Positions 24,824 to 34,056 are shown, numbered from the stretch's first letter. The stretch: 54,205 nt of DNA from Micavibrio sp. (GCA_002695035.1 NZNU01000037.1:1-54205); one strand, 5' to 3'. Notes: generated from the sequence alone by a model not told the origin. Program-made: numbers and translations.

Positions 24824-25963
24824 ATGAGTTTTAATACTAGTCATGCATATGAAGAAGAGAGTTTCGCCGCATCTGTCGATGGCGGCTTCTTTGCCAAGCA
24901 TAACGTTATGGTGAATGATTTTGCCACAGTATCCGGGCAGGGCTTTGACGCCGAGGCTGCCGAATTAACAAATGCAGGCTCGAGCTCGCGTATTAGCGAC
25001 CACGTTAATCAAAGAGATTTTGATAACATGAATGACTTTGGAGCCAATCCCGACGTTCTGGCAGGAGACTCTTTAAATTATACCGCCCATGAAGCTGGTG
25101 AAGTTGCCATGGGTGATGAAGGCAGACTTAAGAAAAATTATGATGATGAAATTGAGCGTGTTTTTGAGAAAAGCGCTGACACGATGGAAGAATTCTGGAC
25201 AAACATAATCGAGAATGCCAACCGAGGCCCTTCTGAAGCCTTTTATAATGAGATGAGCACAGGCATTCAAAATTATAAAAATTATCTAGATGAACAGGCT
25301 AGACTCGCAGCCGAGGCCGCCCGACAAGCTGAGATCGAACGTCAAATGGAAATGCAGCGCCAAATGGAAGCGCAGCGTCAAGCCGAGTTAGAACGTCAAC
25401 AGCAGGAGATGCACAAAAACAACCACGACATTTCCAATGGTGAAAGCCAGTACTTTACTTTAGGCAATGGTTTGAATAATGATCAACAAGCACTTAAACG
25501 CGCCAATCCAGACGCTGAAGAAAACGAATCTGACCTTTCCAGAGGGAGGCGTTATGGTCCTCACGGAAAAGGAAACCGCCGCTGGAAACATGATGGTAAC
25601 GAAGCAGAGCAAGACGCTTCTGTAAGCCAAAAGTCTGAAAATACAGTTGCGGACTCGGCTGATAGCCCGCCTAGTCAAACTTTACAATCACCGGAAAGAT
25701 ACACTTCTTATGCAGATTCCATTGGTATAGGCTCAGCGGCTCAAGCCCCTGTGAATATAAATGTCATTGCCACCGAAGACCTGAAAATTGATCTTCCTGA
25801 AATTGATCTAAGCAGTAGTTTTGCAGAAAGTGTTACGCCTTCTGCCCAACCAGTTGCCCCTGCAGCGGCCCAATCTTCTACTCCAACAGAAGCAAGCACA
25901 TCTGTAGCGCAGGATCATGAGGAATTAAAGGTTTCATCACCCGCAGTTCCCGCAATTGGCTAA
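24824..25963 (+). CDS. Orphan protein with central Gln/Glu/Arg coiled coil
   Basis: 379 residues without signal peptide or recognised family. Residues 1-150 are acidic (MSFNTSHAYEEESFAASVDG ...), about 155-198 form a charged helix with a repeated ERQMEMQRQMEAQRQAELE-type pattern, a coiled coil. The C-terminal half is disordered in appearance: arginine-rich (DLSRGRRYGPHGKGNRRWKH) then Ser/Ala/Pro-rich (SAQPVAPAAAQSSTPTEAST). Such a build is common in secreted substrates, scaffolds and polar localisation factors, but none can be assigned. There is no Shine-Dalgarno. About 210 bases of very AT-rich sequence without a gene separate it from the M23 peptidase gene. Confidence 0.55.
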   Translation: MSFNTSHAYEEESFAASVDGGFFAKHNVMVNDFATVSGQGFDAEAAELTNAGSSSRISDHVNQRDFDNMNDFGANPDVLAGDSLNYTAHEAGEVAMGDEGRLKKNYDDEIERVFEKSADTMEEFWTNIIENANRGPSEAFYNEMSTGIQNYKNYLDEQARLAAEAARQAEIERQMEMQRQMEAQRQAELERQQQEMHKNNHDISNGESQYFTLGNGLNNDQQALKRANPDAEENESDLSRGRRYGPHGKGNRRWKHDGNEAEQDASVSQKSENTVADSADSPPSQTLQSPERYTSYADSIGIGSAAQAPVNINVIATEDLKIDLPEIDLSSSFAESVTPSAQPVAPAAAQSSTPTEASTSVAQDHEELKVSSPAVPAIG

Positions 25964-26138
25964 GCCTCTACTTTTGTATTTTCTTTAATTATATATTTAC
26001 GGATTTATACGCATACTTGATTGATATATCTGTGCGATTTTCATTGCTGCAAATATAAAAATTTATAAACAAATTTAATGATTACATAATTACACTAAGT
26101 ATAATAAGTAACTGAAAATTAATACTTTTTGAATATAA

Positions 26139-26168
26139 TTGGTAATGAATATAAGAGTTCTATAGAAT
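26139..26168 (+). promoter_or_regulatory. Promoter of the M23 peptidase gene
   Basis: TTGGTA (26139-26144), 18 bases, TAGAAT (26163-26168), six bases to ATG 26175. No Shine-Dalgarno. The preceding 25964-26138 is AT-rich and holds nothing else I can identify. Confidence 0.5.
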
Positions 26169-26174
26169 ATAAAT

Positions 26175-27284
26175 ATGGCTACAACAGCAACACAAGAAAG
26201 AGATCCACAAATACAGCAACCCGCACCTGCGGTTGTTTCTGCACCGCCTGCAGCTTCAATCCGTCCTGAAACTGCGGTTGCAAGCCCTCCTCCCGCATCC
26301 TCTATCCGGCAACAACAGCCCGATGCAGAGGCTCAAATGCGTAACGATAGAATGGACAGGCATAATGAACATGATCAGGCGACTTTGCGCCAGCGTGTTC
26401 AAGAAGAAGCTGAGACCAGAGCACGTGAAGAAGGTCGTGAGATTACACCTGAAGAAACAGCACTTCTAGATGAATCAGTAGAACGTACTCAGCAAGTGGC
26501 TGATGGTATGCCTGATATGGTGACCGAGAATATCGGTATGGGTATTTTCATGACAATTATTATGGAAGTGTTTGGCATGGGTCAGGCAAACGGTAACAGT
26601 TTTGAAGGCATGGACATAGAAGGCCTTATTGGTCAGATGTTCTCCTCACTTATTCCCGGCCTTGGTATTGCAGGTGCTGGTATGGCCGGTCCAGGACATG
26701 ATGGACATGATCATGACGGTCCTTCAATAGAAGGGGGAAGCACCTTCTCTTCAGATGGTAATGTAACATTACAATTCCCTATAAAGGGTGATTATCGCAC
26801 AGGCCAAGATGTAGTACACCGTGGTGGATCACGAATGCATGAGGGAGGGGATTACCCTGTTGCTTCAGGCACTGATCTTTACGCTGCCGCTGAGGGGCGT
26901 GTACATAACGTAGGTTACAATGCCTCAGGCTGGGGTAAATATATTGATATTGATCATGGCAACGGCGTATTTACACGTTATGCTCACTTAAGTGATGTTG
27001 ATGTTAGAGAAGGACAAACTGTAGGCCCGGACACAGTTATTGGCCAAAGTGGCAGTACAGGGCGCTCTGATGGGCCTCATCTTCACCTTGAAGTAGGAAT
27101 TGCTGATAGTAATGGCAGATATCAGATTGTAAGCCCGGCAAGCGCTATGGGTCAGAATCTTGGTGACAGCTCAGTCAGACAGGGTCTGATTAATGAAGCA
27201 AGAGAGTCATATCAGCAAGCAGGACTTGGTCACAAACAAGGTATGAACGCAACGCCAGAATACCACGGCCCGGTAATATCTTAA
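26175..27284 (+). CDS. M23 (LytM-type) peptidase-domain protein without signal peptide
   Basis: 369 residues. The C-terminal M23 domain (about 195-325) is complete: zinc ligands in MHEGGDYPV (His222, Asp226) and PHLHLEVG (His304), with His302 and His271 (RYAHLSDV) as the usual catalytic histidines. It should cut peptidoglycan stem-peptide cross-links. The N-terminus is unlike secreted LytM proteins: Ala/Pro/Gln-rich with an internal repeat (PPAASIRPET, PPPASSIRQQ), a charged helix, a methionine-rich hydrophobic stretch (118-135, IGMGIFMTIIMEVFGMG) and a Gly/His/Asp-rich linker (173-182). With no Sec signal, export would need another route. GH108 follows on the same strand. Confidence 0.85.
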   Translation: MATTATQERDPQIQQPAPAVVSAPPAASIRPETAVASPPPASSIRQQQPDAEAQMRNDRMDRHNEHDQATLRQRVQEEAETRAREEGREITPEETALLDESVERTQQVADGMPDMVTENIGMGIFMTIIMEVFGMGQANGNSFEGMDIEGLIGQMFSSLIPGLGIAGAGMAGPGHDGHDHDGPSIEGGSTFSSDGNVTLQFPIKGDYRTGQDVVHRGGSRMHEGGDYPVASGTDLYAAAEGRVHNVGYNASGWGKYIDIDHGNGVFTRYAHLSDVDVREGQTVGPDTVIGQSGSTGRSDGPHLHLEVGIADSNGRYQIVSPASAMGQNLGDSSVRQGLINEARESYQQAGLGHKQGMNATPEYHGPVIS

Positions 27285-27316
27285 CCTATTGAAAAATATA
27301 GATTTTTTAAGTTGCT

Positions 27317-27346
27317 TTGCATTTATTAGGAAAGATACGCTAAAAT
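27317..27346 (+). promoter_or_regulatory. Promoter of the GH108 gene
   Basis: TTGCAT (27317-27322), 18 bases, TAAAAT (27341-27346), six bases to ATG 27353. No Shine-Dalgarno. Confidence 0.55.
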
Positions 27347-27352
27347 ATAAAC

Positions 27353-28378
27353 ATGGTACAAGAAACAGTTAAATCACAAGCTCTAGGCACTACCAGCCAT
27401 GCCGCGTTGGCCATAGGCAATGCTGGGGGTATTTCCGGTAACGGAATAACAGAGAGATTTTCTAATCCTGCAAGACAAGGTGCCTTGGATTTGAACCAAG
27501 AAGCTGAAGCAACAAATACGAATAATTTCAATATGGTTAGCGGAGCAAAACCATATTCTCAGGAGCCAAGCGCAAATACAGGCCGTGAAGTTTCACGCGA
27601 GGATGAAGGTTATGTCCTTCTTATGCTTCTTGGACATTACTACGAATCCACTGCCGAATTGAATGGGCAGAATTTAGACCCTGAACAGATCGAGCAAATG
27701 ATCAAAGATCTGGAAGGTATAGAGCTTGATTCTAATGGTGATATTGACCTTACATCAGCCTCTACTTCCGCCGCTCTAGCAACTGGTGTAACCTCTGCCG
27801 CTGCAGGTCTTTCTGCTGCTCAGCTCAGAGAAAACGGTGCATTTGACGGTAGTTACGATGAAGCCTTTGACAAGGTTCTGGCTCATGAAGGTGGTTGGCA
27901 TGATGGAAAATATGACGCCGGAGGAGCCACAGTGTTCGGTATAGCGTCTAAATACCACCAAGGAACATATAATGAAGTAATGGGTCTTTTGAGATCAGGC
28001 GACCGTGAAGGAGCACTTGAGGTAACAAAAGATTTCTATAAGCGTGAATTTTGGGATAAGGCAGGAATTGAAAATATTTCTGATCCAGCCGCCCGTCTAG
28101 TTGCATTTGACACGGCGGTGAATGCCGGTGTTGGTAAAGCCAGACAACACATTGCTACAGCCTCCAGAAATGACGGGGTAGCAGATGGTAATGAGTTGGT
28201 CGATTTAAAAAGAAATCATTATGCAAGTCTAAACGCCACGGGTAAGGCTGTTTACACAAGAAATTATAGAGGTTGGATGAATCGTTGTGACAGTCTTCAG
28301 GAAGATGTAGATCAGGTTTATGCCTCTGCCAGAACTCCTGCCTTGGCTGCTAATGAGCCGCAGTTGGCACTCGGATAA
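27353..28378 (+). CDS. Glycoside hydrolase family 108-type muramidase
   Basis: 341 residues. The C-terminal domain matches GH108/secretion-activator lysozymes: AFDKVLAHEGGWHDGKYDAG with the catalytic Glu in HEGG (Glu179), GGATVFGIASKYH, FYKREFWDKAGI, and VAFDTAVNAGVGKA, followed by a PG-binding_3-like tail (LVDLKRNHYASLNATGKAVY ... YRGWMNRCD). It should cleave the MurNAc-GlcNAc bond. Residues 1-160 are unusual for the family: polar, Ala/Asn/Ser-rich, with a helix around YVLLMLLGHYYESTAELNG, and no signal peptide. Phage endolysins of this family are shorter. Own promoter; the gene ends before the convergent HTH-like pair. Confidence 0.85.
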   Translation: MVQETVKSQALGTTSHAALAIGNAGGISGNGITERFSNPARQGALDLNQEAEATNTNNFNMVSGAKPYSQEPSANTGREVSREDEGYVLLMLLGHYYESTAELNGQNLDPEQIEQMIKDLEGIELDSNGDIDLTSASTSAALATGVTSAAAGLSAAQLRENGAFDGSYDEAFDKVLAHEGGWHDGKYDAGGATVFGIASKYHQGTYNEVMGLLRSGDREGALEVTKDFYKREFWDKAGIENISDPAARLVAFDTAVNAGVGKARQHIATASRNDGVADGNELVDLKRNHYASLNATGKAVYTRNYRGWMNRCDSLQEDVDQVYASARTPALAANEPQLALG

Positions 28379-28417
28379 TAAAAACCCCATAAAATTTTTA
28401 AAGAGTAATATTTAAAG

Positions 28418-28443
28418 CCCGTGACCTTTTTTCAAGGCGCGGG
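28418..28443. terminator. Hairpin between the GH108 gene and the HTH-like pair
   Basis: CCCG (28418-28421)/CGGG (28440-28443) enclose CCTT (28425-28428)/AAGG (28434-28437), overlapping the stop codon of the minus-strand gene; TTTT follows on the plus strand. Confidence 0.4.
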
Positions 28444-29655
28444 ATTTTCCTTAATGTCTGCAGCTGTTGAGAAACTGTCCAGATCCAGATTCAACCAGGT
28501 TTCGAAATCACCAAACATCAAAACACGATTACGGTAAAACCCTTGCGCTGTCTGCCCTAAAGTTTTTTCAAATATACGTTCAGATGCGTCGCATTTTTGC
28601 TCATTATTTGCGATTTTAGCTTTGAGAAGTTCAGCAGCCTTATGACGCGCAAGATAATCACCTAGAACATATTCCAAATGATCCAGTCTTTCGTTTTTTG
28701 ATGAAAAACTGTTTCCTAATTTGTCTTTTACAACCTTTATCATTTCACCGAACTGTTCCGGATTATGTCTCAATACTATGCTTAAGGCATTTTCCCTGTC
28801 AGCACCTTTGTGATTACGCGCCATGTCCCAATTTTCCACTAATTGCAAAACGCTTTTACTGTCATCATAGTAAAATTCAGAAAGCATATCGAGCACCGCA
28901 TTCCGACTGCCCTGTAAATCTGCCTCCATATCTTCGATTTTGCTTTTCCAGACAGGCATATCCTTTTCGAGAAAGCTTCTGTAATGCGCCATACGGAATT
29001 CGCCGCTAAGGGCTATATCTATAGGCACAGCCTTATCCTCATCACCCGGCATGAAGTAAAAAGAAGCCGGGTTTCCGGCGCTACCGCTAAACGCAGTTGA
29101 GAACAAATTATCTGTTTCAACACCACGTGGAGCCATTGTTTTTTCCCAATGGCCATCAACACTTTCAAAAAATTTTTTATACGCGGGGTATTTTTCGGAA
29201 AAATTCGCAATGTTTGAAATTTCCTGCCGCAATGCCTGCTTTGACAAATTGCGGTCAAAAATTTTCGTATCCGGATCCAGAATCATTTTTTTATGTAGCT
29301 TGACCAGATTCTCAGGCATAGGCGCACCCAGACGAGGCTTAAAGAAATGATAGGGGTGAATTTCAAGAAATGCGCAAATTTCCATCATTTGTTCCGGCTC
29401 TGGAAATATTTGATGCCAGTCAGGCGCACGCCCTTCCCCATAGCCCCCATAAAGCCTTATCATTTGTTCCGGCTTTCCTGTTAAACAAGGTAGATCGTCA
29501 ATATCATAGCCCTGCTGGACACTAAGTGTTCTTATCGGATGTGTTTTATAGGCACTAAAATCATCCGGGATGACATTACCGCCCGGATCCTTTACAAATT
29601 TTTTCCGGGTCGCAGGAAAGTCTGTGGGATATTCGATAATTTCTTGACCTACCAT
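28432..29655 (-). CDS. HTH-like orphan, paralogue 1
   Basis: 407 residues, soluble. The N-terminal 130 residues carry IRLYGGYGEGRAPDWHQIFP then EPEQMMEICAFLEIHPYHFF, which resembles the end of an XRE-type helix-turn-helix (index residues then 'alpha-helix, P, Lxx-FF'); the first helices are atypical. The rest is helical with no recognised family and ends around KCDASERIFEKTLGQTAQGF. It starts 13 bases downstream of its paralogue's stop and is likely in the same operon. The two share the block CAFLEIHPYHFFKPRLGAPM / CKKMDVHPSELFTPAYGNPL. Function unknown; a DNA-binding regulator is a guess. Confidence 0.6.
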   Translation of the reverse strand: MVGQEIIEYPTDFPATRKKFVKDPGGNVIPDDFSAYKTHPIRTLSVQQGYDIDDLPCLTGKPEQMIRLYGGYGEGRAPDWHQIFPEPEQMMEICAFLEIHPYHFFKPRLGAPMPENLVKLHKKMILDPDTKIFDRNLSKQALRQEISNIANFSEKYPAYKKFFESVDGHWEKTMAPRGVETDNLFSTAFSGSAGNPASFYFMPGDEDKAVPIDIALSGEFRMAHYRSFLEKDMPVWKSKIEDMEADLQGSRNAVLDMLSEFYYDDSKSVLQLVENWDMARNHKGADRENALSIVLRHNPEQFGEMIKVVKDKLGNSFSSKNERLDHLEYVLGDYLARHKAAELLKAKIANNEQKCDASERIFEKTLGQTAQGFYRNRVLMFGDFETWLNLDLDSFSTAADIKENPAP

Positions 29656-29668
29656 ATCTTATACCCTC

Positions 29669-30853
29669 CTAAAACTGTGTCGGTTGCTGGGTCTTTCCAG
29701 AGTTTACGCTTTCACTTTGCATATCATTACAACGATCAAGAAACACAGGGTTTCTGTGTGTCAGAAGGCTGTTTTGGTAATATTCAGTCGCCACCTGCCC
29801 TTTTCGGGAATTAAGCATTTTATCGCATTTGCCAAAAAGAGATTTTTTGTCGCGCCCCTTTTCCCATTTGTCTTCCAGATACTCCCATTCGGTGAAAGCA
29901 GAAAGATAAACGCTTATAGCCTCACCCATCTCTATACACTCAGATCTGAACTCTTCATTTCCGGATATGTTCTTTACCTCGGCATTTTCTTTCAAAGTTC
30001 CAAGACTTTGTGGAAAACGAACAAGCACACCAATATTGTCAGAAATATCAGCTGCGTCCTGGCGCAAATATTCCCATTTTTCGAGATTTTCAAGAAGGGT
30101 GGCCACCTCTTCTTCATAAATATTTTCCAATCGTGCTGAAAGCTCGCCTCTTGCAGTTTGAGCCGCCTCTTTTTTGGCGTCGCATTTTTCCTTAATCGTC
30201 AACAGAGGCAATTCAATGCGCGCCAGAAAATGGTCAATACGGGTTTGTGCATTATTATTTTCTGCAACGGTAACAACGCGGCCTGACATTTCGAAATTTT
30301 TAGTAATGCTTTGCGTGTCGCCTTCAAGGCAAACTTGCCTTTCACGCGCATCATTGGTTAGCCTGCGCTCTTTCTGATTATAGGCCTGCCATTCTGTATC
30401 AACATAACGAAACAGCTCTTTAAGCTCTGAATTATCTCTGAAAAACATATCAGAATAATGACTGTCCAGATCAAGTGTCTCACGGGATTTGGCTCGTAAG
30501 GGATCAGGTAGTGATTCATCCATAATGATGGAGACATGAAGCTCTGTCAGTTCTTTAGGCAAGGGATTACCGTAGGCAGGTGTGAATAACTCACTGGGAT
30601 GAACATCCATTTTTTTACAAACCCAGGCCAAAGAATCAGCCGATGGAAAATCGAATTCTTTCTTACCGGAAGTTTTCTCGGCGTAACCGCTGTAACGCGA
30701 TGCGAAAATTTCGGGACTTTCCCAAGGCGGGACAATTTCTTCCAGATCCATATCGGCCATAATGGCCTGAACATGAATAGGGTGAAGGCCTTCTGCCCCG
30801 CTAAAATAATCTTTATCGCTAAATATTTCGGTAATTTTATTACCTTTTTTCAT
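29669..30853 (-). CDS. HTH-like orphan, paralogue 2
   Basis: 394 residues, homologous over most of its length to the next gene. The N-terminus reads IHVQAIMADMDLEEIVPPWE ... SADSLAWVCKKMDVHPSELF, again with the XRE-like closing helix. Common later blocks include PKELTELHVSIIMDE (against PENLVKLHKKMILDP), GVLVRFPQSLGTLKEN (against IVLRHNPEQFGEMIKV) and GKCDKMLNSRKGQVATEYYQ (against QKCDASERIFEKTLGQTAQG). GGGAG lies seven bases before ATG 30853 and a TATAAA-type -10 farther upstream, so this first gene is not leaderless, unlike most orphans in the window. Confidence 0.6.
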   Translation of the reverse strand: MKKGNKITEIFSDKDYFSGAEGLHPIHVQAIMADMDLEEIVPPWESPEIFASRYSGYAEKTSGKKEFDFPSADSLAWVCKKMDVHPSELFTPAYGNPLPKELTELHVSIIMDESLPDPLRAKSRETLDLDSHYSDMFFRDNSELKELFRYVDTEWQAYNQKERRLTNDARERQVCLEGDTQSITKNFEMSGRVVTVAENNNAQTRIDHFLARIELPLLTIKEKCDAKKEAAQTARGELSARLENIYEEEVATLLENLEKWEYLRQDAADISDNIGVLVRFPQSLGTLKENAEVKNISGNEEFRSECIEMGEAISVYLSAFTEWEYLEDKWEKGRDKKSLFGKCDKMLNSRKGQVATEYYQNSLLTHRNPVFLDRCNDMQSESVNSGKTQQPTQF

Positions 30854-30932
30854 GTTTAAACTCCCTGATTATTACGATTTTATACCATAATTATGGGAAT
30901 TTCTAAAGTAGAATTTTCTTAATTACTAAAAA

Positions 30933-32180
30933 TCAGGACAGTCCGAGAAAATCCAGCTGCCACTCCAACTCCTTTTTGGAAAGAGGATAATCTGTACCGC
31001 CACGAGGATTCATAATTTCCGCAGAAGGCACCTTGGCAATTTCCCTTTGTACAGCCAATGCCGTACGCATAGAAAATCCAGCTTTCCAAACAAGGGAAAT
31101 TGTGGGCTTGGGCGCGTGAAGCTCCATCACTTTTTTAACATCTTCAACAGATACACCAGCCTTGGCGGCCAGCGCATATTCGACAAATTCCCTGTCACGC
31201 ACACCGATGGCATCCATAATAAACTCATCATCAAGTTCACCTTTGGCATGAGCCTCCTGAACACGTTCCAGGGTCGTTTTTCCACTGTCTTCTTCTTCCA
31301 GAAAAGCCAGGCGCCTTTTAAAGGCTTTACTGATATCCCCGATCTCCCGGTTATCAAAATCCGTTCTTTCAAGTAAAATATCCCGAACTGACTGATCGGC
31401 ATAGAAAGCCATTTCCTTGGCAAGTTCTGGCGGTAAATGCGGATTGGAAGCCAGAGGTTTATGCCAGTCTGGTAAATCTTTGGCTTTCTGTACGATAGAT
31501 GTGAGGGTGTTTACCGCAATTTCGGCACCCGTGTTTCCTATCAAAGCCAACGTCCCGGGTTCATCCTCCGTTTCATAAACCGCCGTGGACAAAGCTTCGG
31601 AAACTTTTTCGCGCGAAGCAATGGCGGACACCGCCCAGCTTGCCGGATGGGATTTCAATATTTCGATCAAATCCTCATCTGGCAGCAATATACAATAGCG
31701 CAAAACCGGCTCAGACACTTCCCGTTCAATATCTTTGGCCAGTTGCAGCACGACTTTCGGCGGTGCGTGGGCATGATCTTTTAGCGCGCTCGACAGGGCT
31801 ACCCTTATTTTGAGCACTTCATCCAGTGCCAGCGCACCGAGTGCGTTGACCGCAAAAGTATAAATCTGGCTCTGTTTGTCTTCAGAAAGTTGTGGGAGCA
31901 AATGAATAAGGCGTTCAGCCAATGCGAGACGTACGTCTATATCACTGTCTTTGGATAACACCGAACTGGCTTGTAAGGGCGTAGAAGAATTACCTGCAAC
32001 TGCGCGCCGGACGGACGCTTCCTCATCATGTTCTGCCAGATAATATAATATATCAGGAGACGTTTCTTTGCTTTTGGCCAGCTTCATACGATCAGGGACA
32101 GAGCCATCACTGGCCAGCTTCTTCTCTTCTGACCGGTCCGGGCGAGAGAGGCCAAGGCGCCTTTTCAACCTATCCAACAT
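30933..32180 (-). CDS. DUF2336 domain protein
   Basis: 415 residues built of HEAT-like helical pairs, e.g. SKETSPDILYYLAEHDEEAS, VRRAVAGNSSTPLQASSVLS, DSDIDVRLALAERLIHLLP, and further repeats such as SNPHLPPELAKEMAFYADQS. This is the DUF2336 pattern, found mainly in alphaproteobacteria and of unknown biochemical role. The N-terminus MLDRLKRRLGL is basic. The last segment ends DYPLSKKELEWQLDFLGLS. Its ATG lies within the end of zapE (11-base overlap), so the two are translationally coupled at the tail of the scp-tat operon. Confidence 0.8.
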   Translation of the reverse strand: MLDRLKRRLGLSRPDRSEEKKLASDGSVPDRMKLAKSKETSPDILYYLAEHDEEASVRRAVAGNSSTPLQASSVLSKDSDIDVRLALAERLIHLLPQLSEDKQSQIYTFAVNALGALALDEVLKIRVALSSALKDHAHAPPKVVLQLAKDIEREVSEPVLRYCILLPDEDLIEILKSHPASWAVSAIASREKVSEALSTAVYETEDEPGTLALIGNTGAEIAVNTLTSIVQKAKDLPDWHKPLASNPHLPPELAKEMAFYADQSVRDILLERTDFDNREIGDISKAFKRRLAFLEEEDSGKTTLERVQEAHAKGELDDEFIMDAIGVRDREFVEYALAAKAGVSVEDVKKVMELHAPKPTISLVWKAGFSMRTALAVQREIAKVPSAEIMNPRGGTDYPLSKKELEWQLDFLGLS

Positions 32181-33279
32181 TTTCGAAATCTTTCAGATAA
32201 TGTGTTGATCCCATTTCCTGCACACGGGAGAGGGTGCGTTCAAACTCAAATTTATGTGTTTTACCTTCAAATATCTCAGTTATCGGCTTTTCTGAAGAGA
32301 GTACCAGCATTTTCTTTTTATCGTATAAAACATCAATCAAAGACATCAGGCGTTTTGATTCATTTCTCATTGTTTCATCCAGAACAGGTACATCTTTTAA
32401 AAATATCACATCATATCTTTCAGCAAGCTTAAGATAATCCTCCGCGCCTAAGGGTTTTTCGCATAATTCGTTAAATGTAAATTCCGCCACGTTTTTTGCA
32501 GCCGCCCTGACTTGCAACTCACGACCACGCAATTTTATTTTTTCATGTCGTTTTTCCGCGCCACCTGTCAGATCGGAGAAAAGATTGTCCATTTGATCCT
32601 GCTCATTTTCTCCAAAGTAGACTTGTTTTTCATGCAAACCTGTACGCCTGTAATCGCGCCCGCCTTCAAGCGGCACAGAGATCATCAATCTTTTTATAAG
32701 TTCAATGAAAGGTATAAAACGCGCCCTTTGCAAACCCCCTTCATAAAGGCGGTGGGGTGGCCAGTTACTGGTCATGATAATAAACAGACCGTTATTAAAC
32801 AGTGAGGTAAAAAGGCGCGACAAAATCATCGCATCGGCCACATTTGTTACATGAAACTCATCAAAACATAATAATTTATAAGCTTTAGATAGCTTTGCGG
32901 CATAGGCATCCAGAGCTTTATCAGCGCCCTTTCCTTTTCCACCTTTCCTGTATTCATGCAGGAAATCATGTACCTCAATCATAAACTCGTGAAAATGTAT
33001 GCGACGCACAGATTCTGATTGTGAGACCTCTTCACAAAAAATATCCATGAGAACGGTTTTTCCACGTCCGACAGGCCCAAAGATATAGGCACCTTTATAA
33101 GGACTGTCGGCATTCCCCGATTTAGAGAAGAACCCCCATGACCGGGATTTTGGTATCAGGATTTTATCGCGTAAAACGCCCATCGCGTTTAACGCCTCTA
33201 CCTGACCCGCATCGGGGGTGAGGTTTCTGTCTTCAAATCCTTTCCGCGCCCAATCAGACAGAGGAGGATTTACCGACAT
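32170..33279 (-). CDS. zapE: ZapE/AFG1-type AAA ATPase
   Basis: 369 residues. Walker A IFGPVGRGKTVLMD (67-80), Walker B KLLCFDEFHVTNVADAM, then the AFG1 block IIMTSNWPPHRLYEGGLQR and the C-terminal YDVIFLKDVPVLDETMRNES. In proteobacteria ZapE acts with the divisome and the homologous mitochondrial AFG1 in protein quality control. The start ATG 33279 overlaps the 3' end of tatC by 26 bases, and the stop overlaps the next gene, so it belongs to the scpA-tat transcript. Confidence 0.92.
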   Translation of the reverse strand: MSVNPPLSDWARKGFEDRNLTPDAGQVEALNAMGVLRDKILIPKSRSWGFFSKSGNADSPYKGAYIFGPVGRGKTVLMDIFCEEVSQSESVRRIHFHEFMIEVHDFLHEYRKGGKGKGADKALDAYAAKLSKAYKLLCFDEFHVTNVADAMILSRLFTSLFNNGLFIIMTSNWPPHRLYEGGLQRARFIPFIELIKRLMISVPLEGGRDYRRTGLHEKQVYFGENEQDQMDNLFSDLTGGAEKRHEKIKLRGRELQVRAAAKNVAEFTFNELCEKPLGAEDYLKLAERYDVIFLKDVPVLDETMRNESKRLMSLIDVLYDKKKMLVLSSEKPITEIFEGKTHKFEFERTLSRVQEMGSTHYLKDFENVG

Positions 33280-34051
33280 ATTTCACCAGCAGAATTGAGA
33301 GTTCATATAAAAGAAGGATAGGAATCGCCAGACAAACCTGAGATATAATATCCGGCGGCGTCAAAAATGCTGCTACGAGGAACACGACGACAACCATATA
33401 ACGTCTTTTCTTTGCAAGACCTTTTGCGGTGACAAGCCCGGCGCGACCCAAAAGGCTGAGCAAAACCGGAAGCTGAAAGCAAAGCCCGAACGCAAAGATC
33501 AAAACCATTATCAGATCCAGATACTCAGATACCCGCGCTTCGAGTTGTATCGGCAGAACGGTCTGTGTCGCCCCACTTTGAAAACTGAGGAAAAAAGGAA
33601 GAGCCAATGGCAAGACAACATAATATACCAGCGCCCCACCACAGAAAAACAACACTGGTGTCGCAATTAAAAATGGTAAAAATGCGTATTTTTCATCCCT
33701 GTAAAGCCCGGGGGCGATAAATTTCCAGATTTGCATGGCAAGTATCGGGAAGCTGACAAACAGCCCCGTAAAGAAAGAGACTTTCAGATATGTGAAAAAC
33801 GCCTCGGCCAGTCCGGTATAAATCAGGCGCTGCGTACCGCCGGAGGTTACCGCCATTGCATCAGCCAAAGGTTTGACCAGAAAACCGTATATATGTTCTT
33901 TAAACAAATATGAAACGGCCGTTGCCAGTACGATTGCGGCAACCGCCATTAAAAGGCGCGACCGCAACTCCAGCAAATGCTCCATGAAGGTTTTAGACGT
34001 ATTCTTATCTGTATTATTTTCTTCTTTGGGGATAGAAACATTTAAAGACAT
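33254..34051 (-). CDS. tatC: Sec-independent translocase subunit TatC
   Basis: 265 residues with six predicted membrane segments. The N-terminal KTFMEHLLELRSRLLMA is the TatC signature for the cytoplasmic N-tail that recognises the twin-arginine signal; later PLALPFFLSF and LLSLLGRAGLVTAKGLAKKR (loop) and AAFLTPPDIISQVCLAIPIL are typical. It forms the receptor core with TatB. It begins five bases after tatB and overlaps zapE. Confidence 0.96.
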   Translation of the reverse strand: MSLNVSIPKEENNTDKNTSKTFMEHLLELRSRLLMAVAAIVLATAVSYLFKEHIYGFLVKPLADAMAVTSGGTQRLIYTGLAEAFFTYLKVSFFTGLFVSFPILAMQIWKFIAPGLYRDEKYAFLPFLIATPVLFFCGGALVYYVVLPLALPFFLSFQSGATQTVLPIQLEARVSEYLDLIMVLIFAFGLCFQLPVLLSLLGRAGLVTAKGLAKKRRYMVVVVFLVAAFLTPPDIISQVCLAIPILLLYELSILLVKYVGKSSSV

Positions 34052-34056
34052 GGGCT

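Noticed and set aside
21027-28378. Interpretation of the lysis-type enzymes as a prophage.
   Set aside because: No integrase, terminase, capsid, portal or tail gene is present, and the enzymes carry long non-phage N-termini; housekeeping genes lie on both sides.
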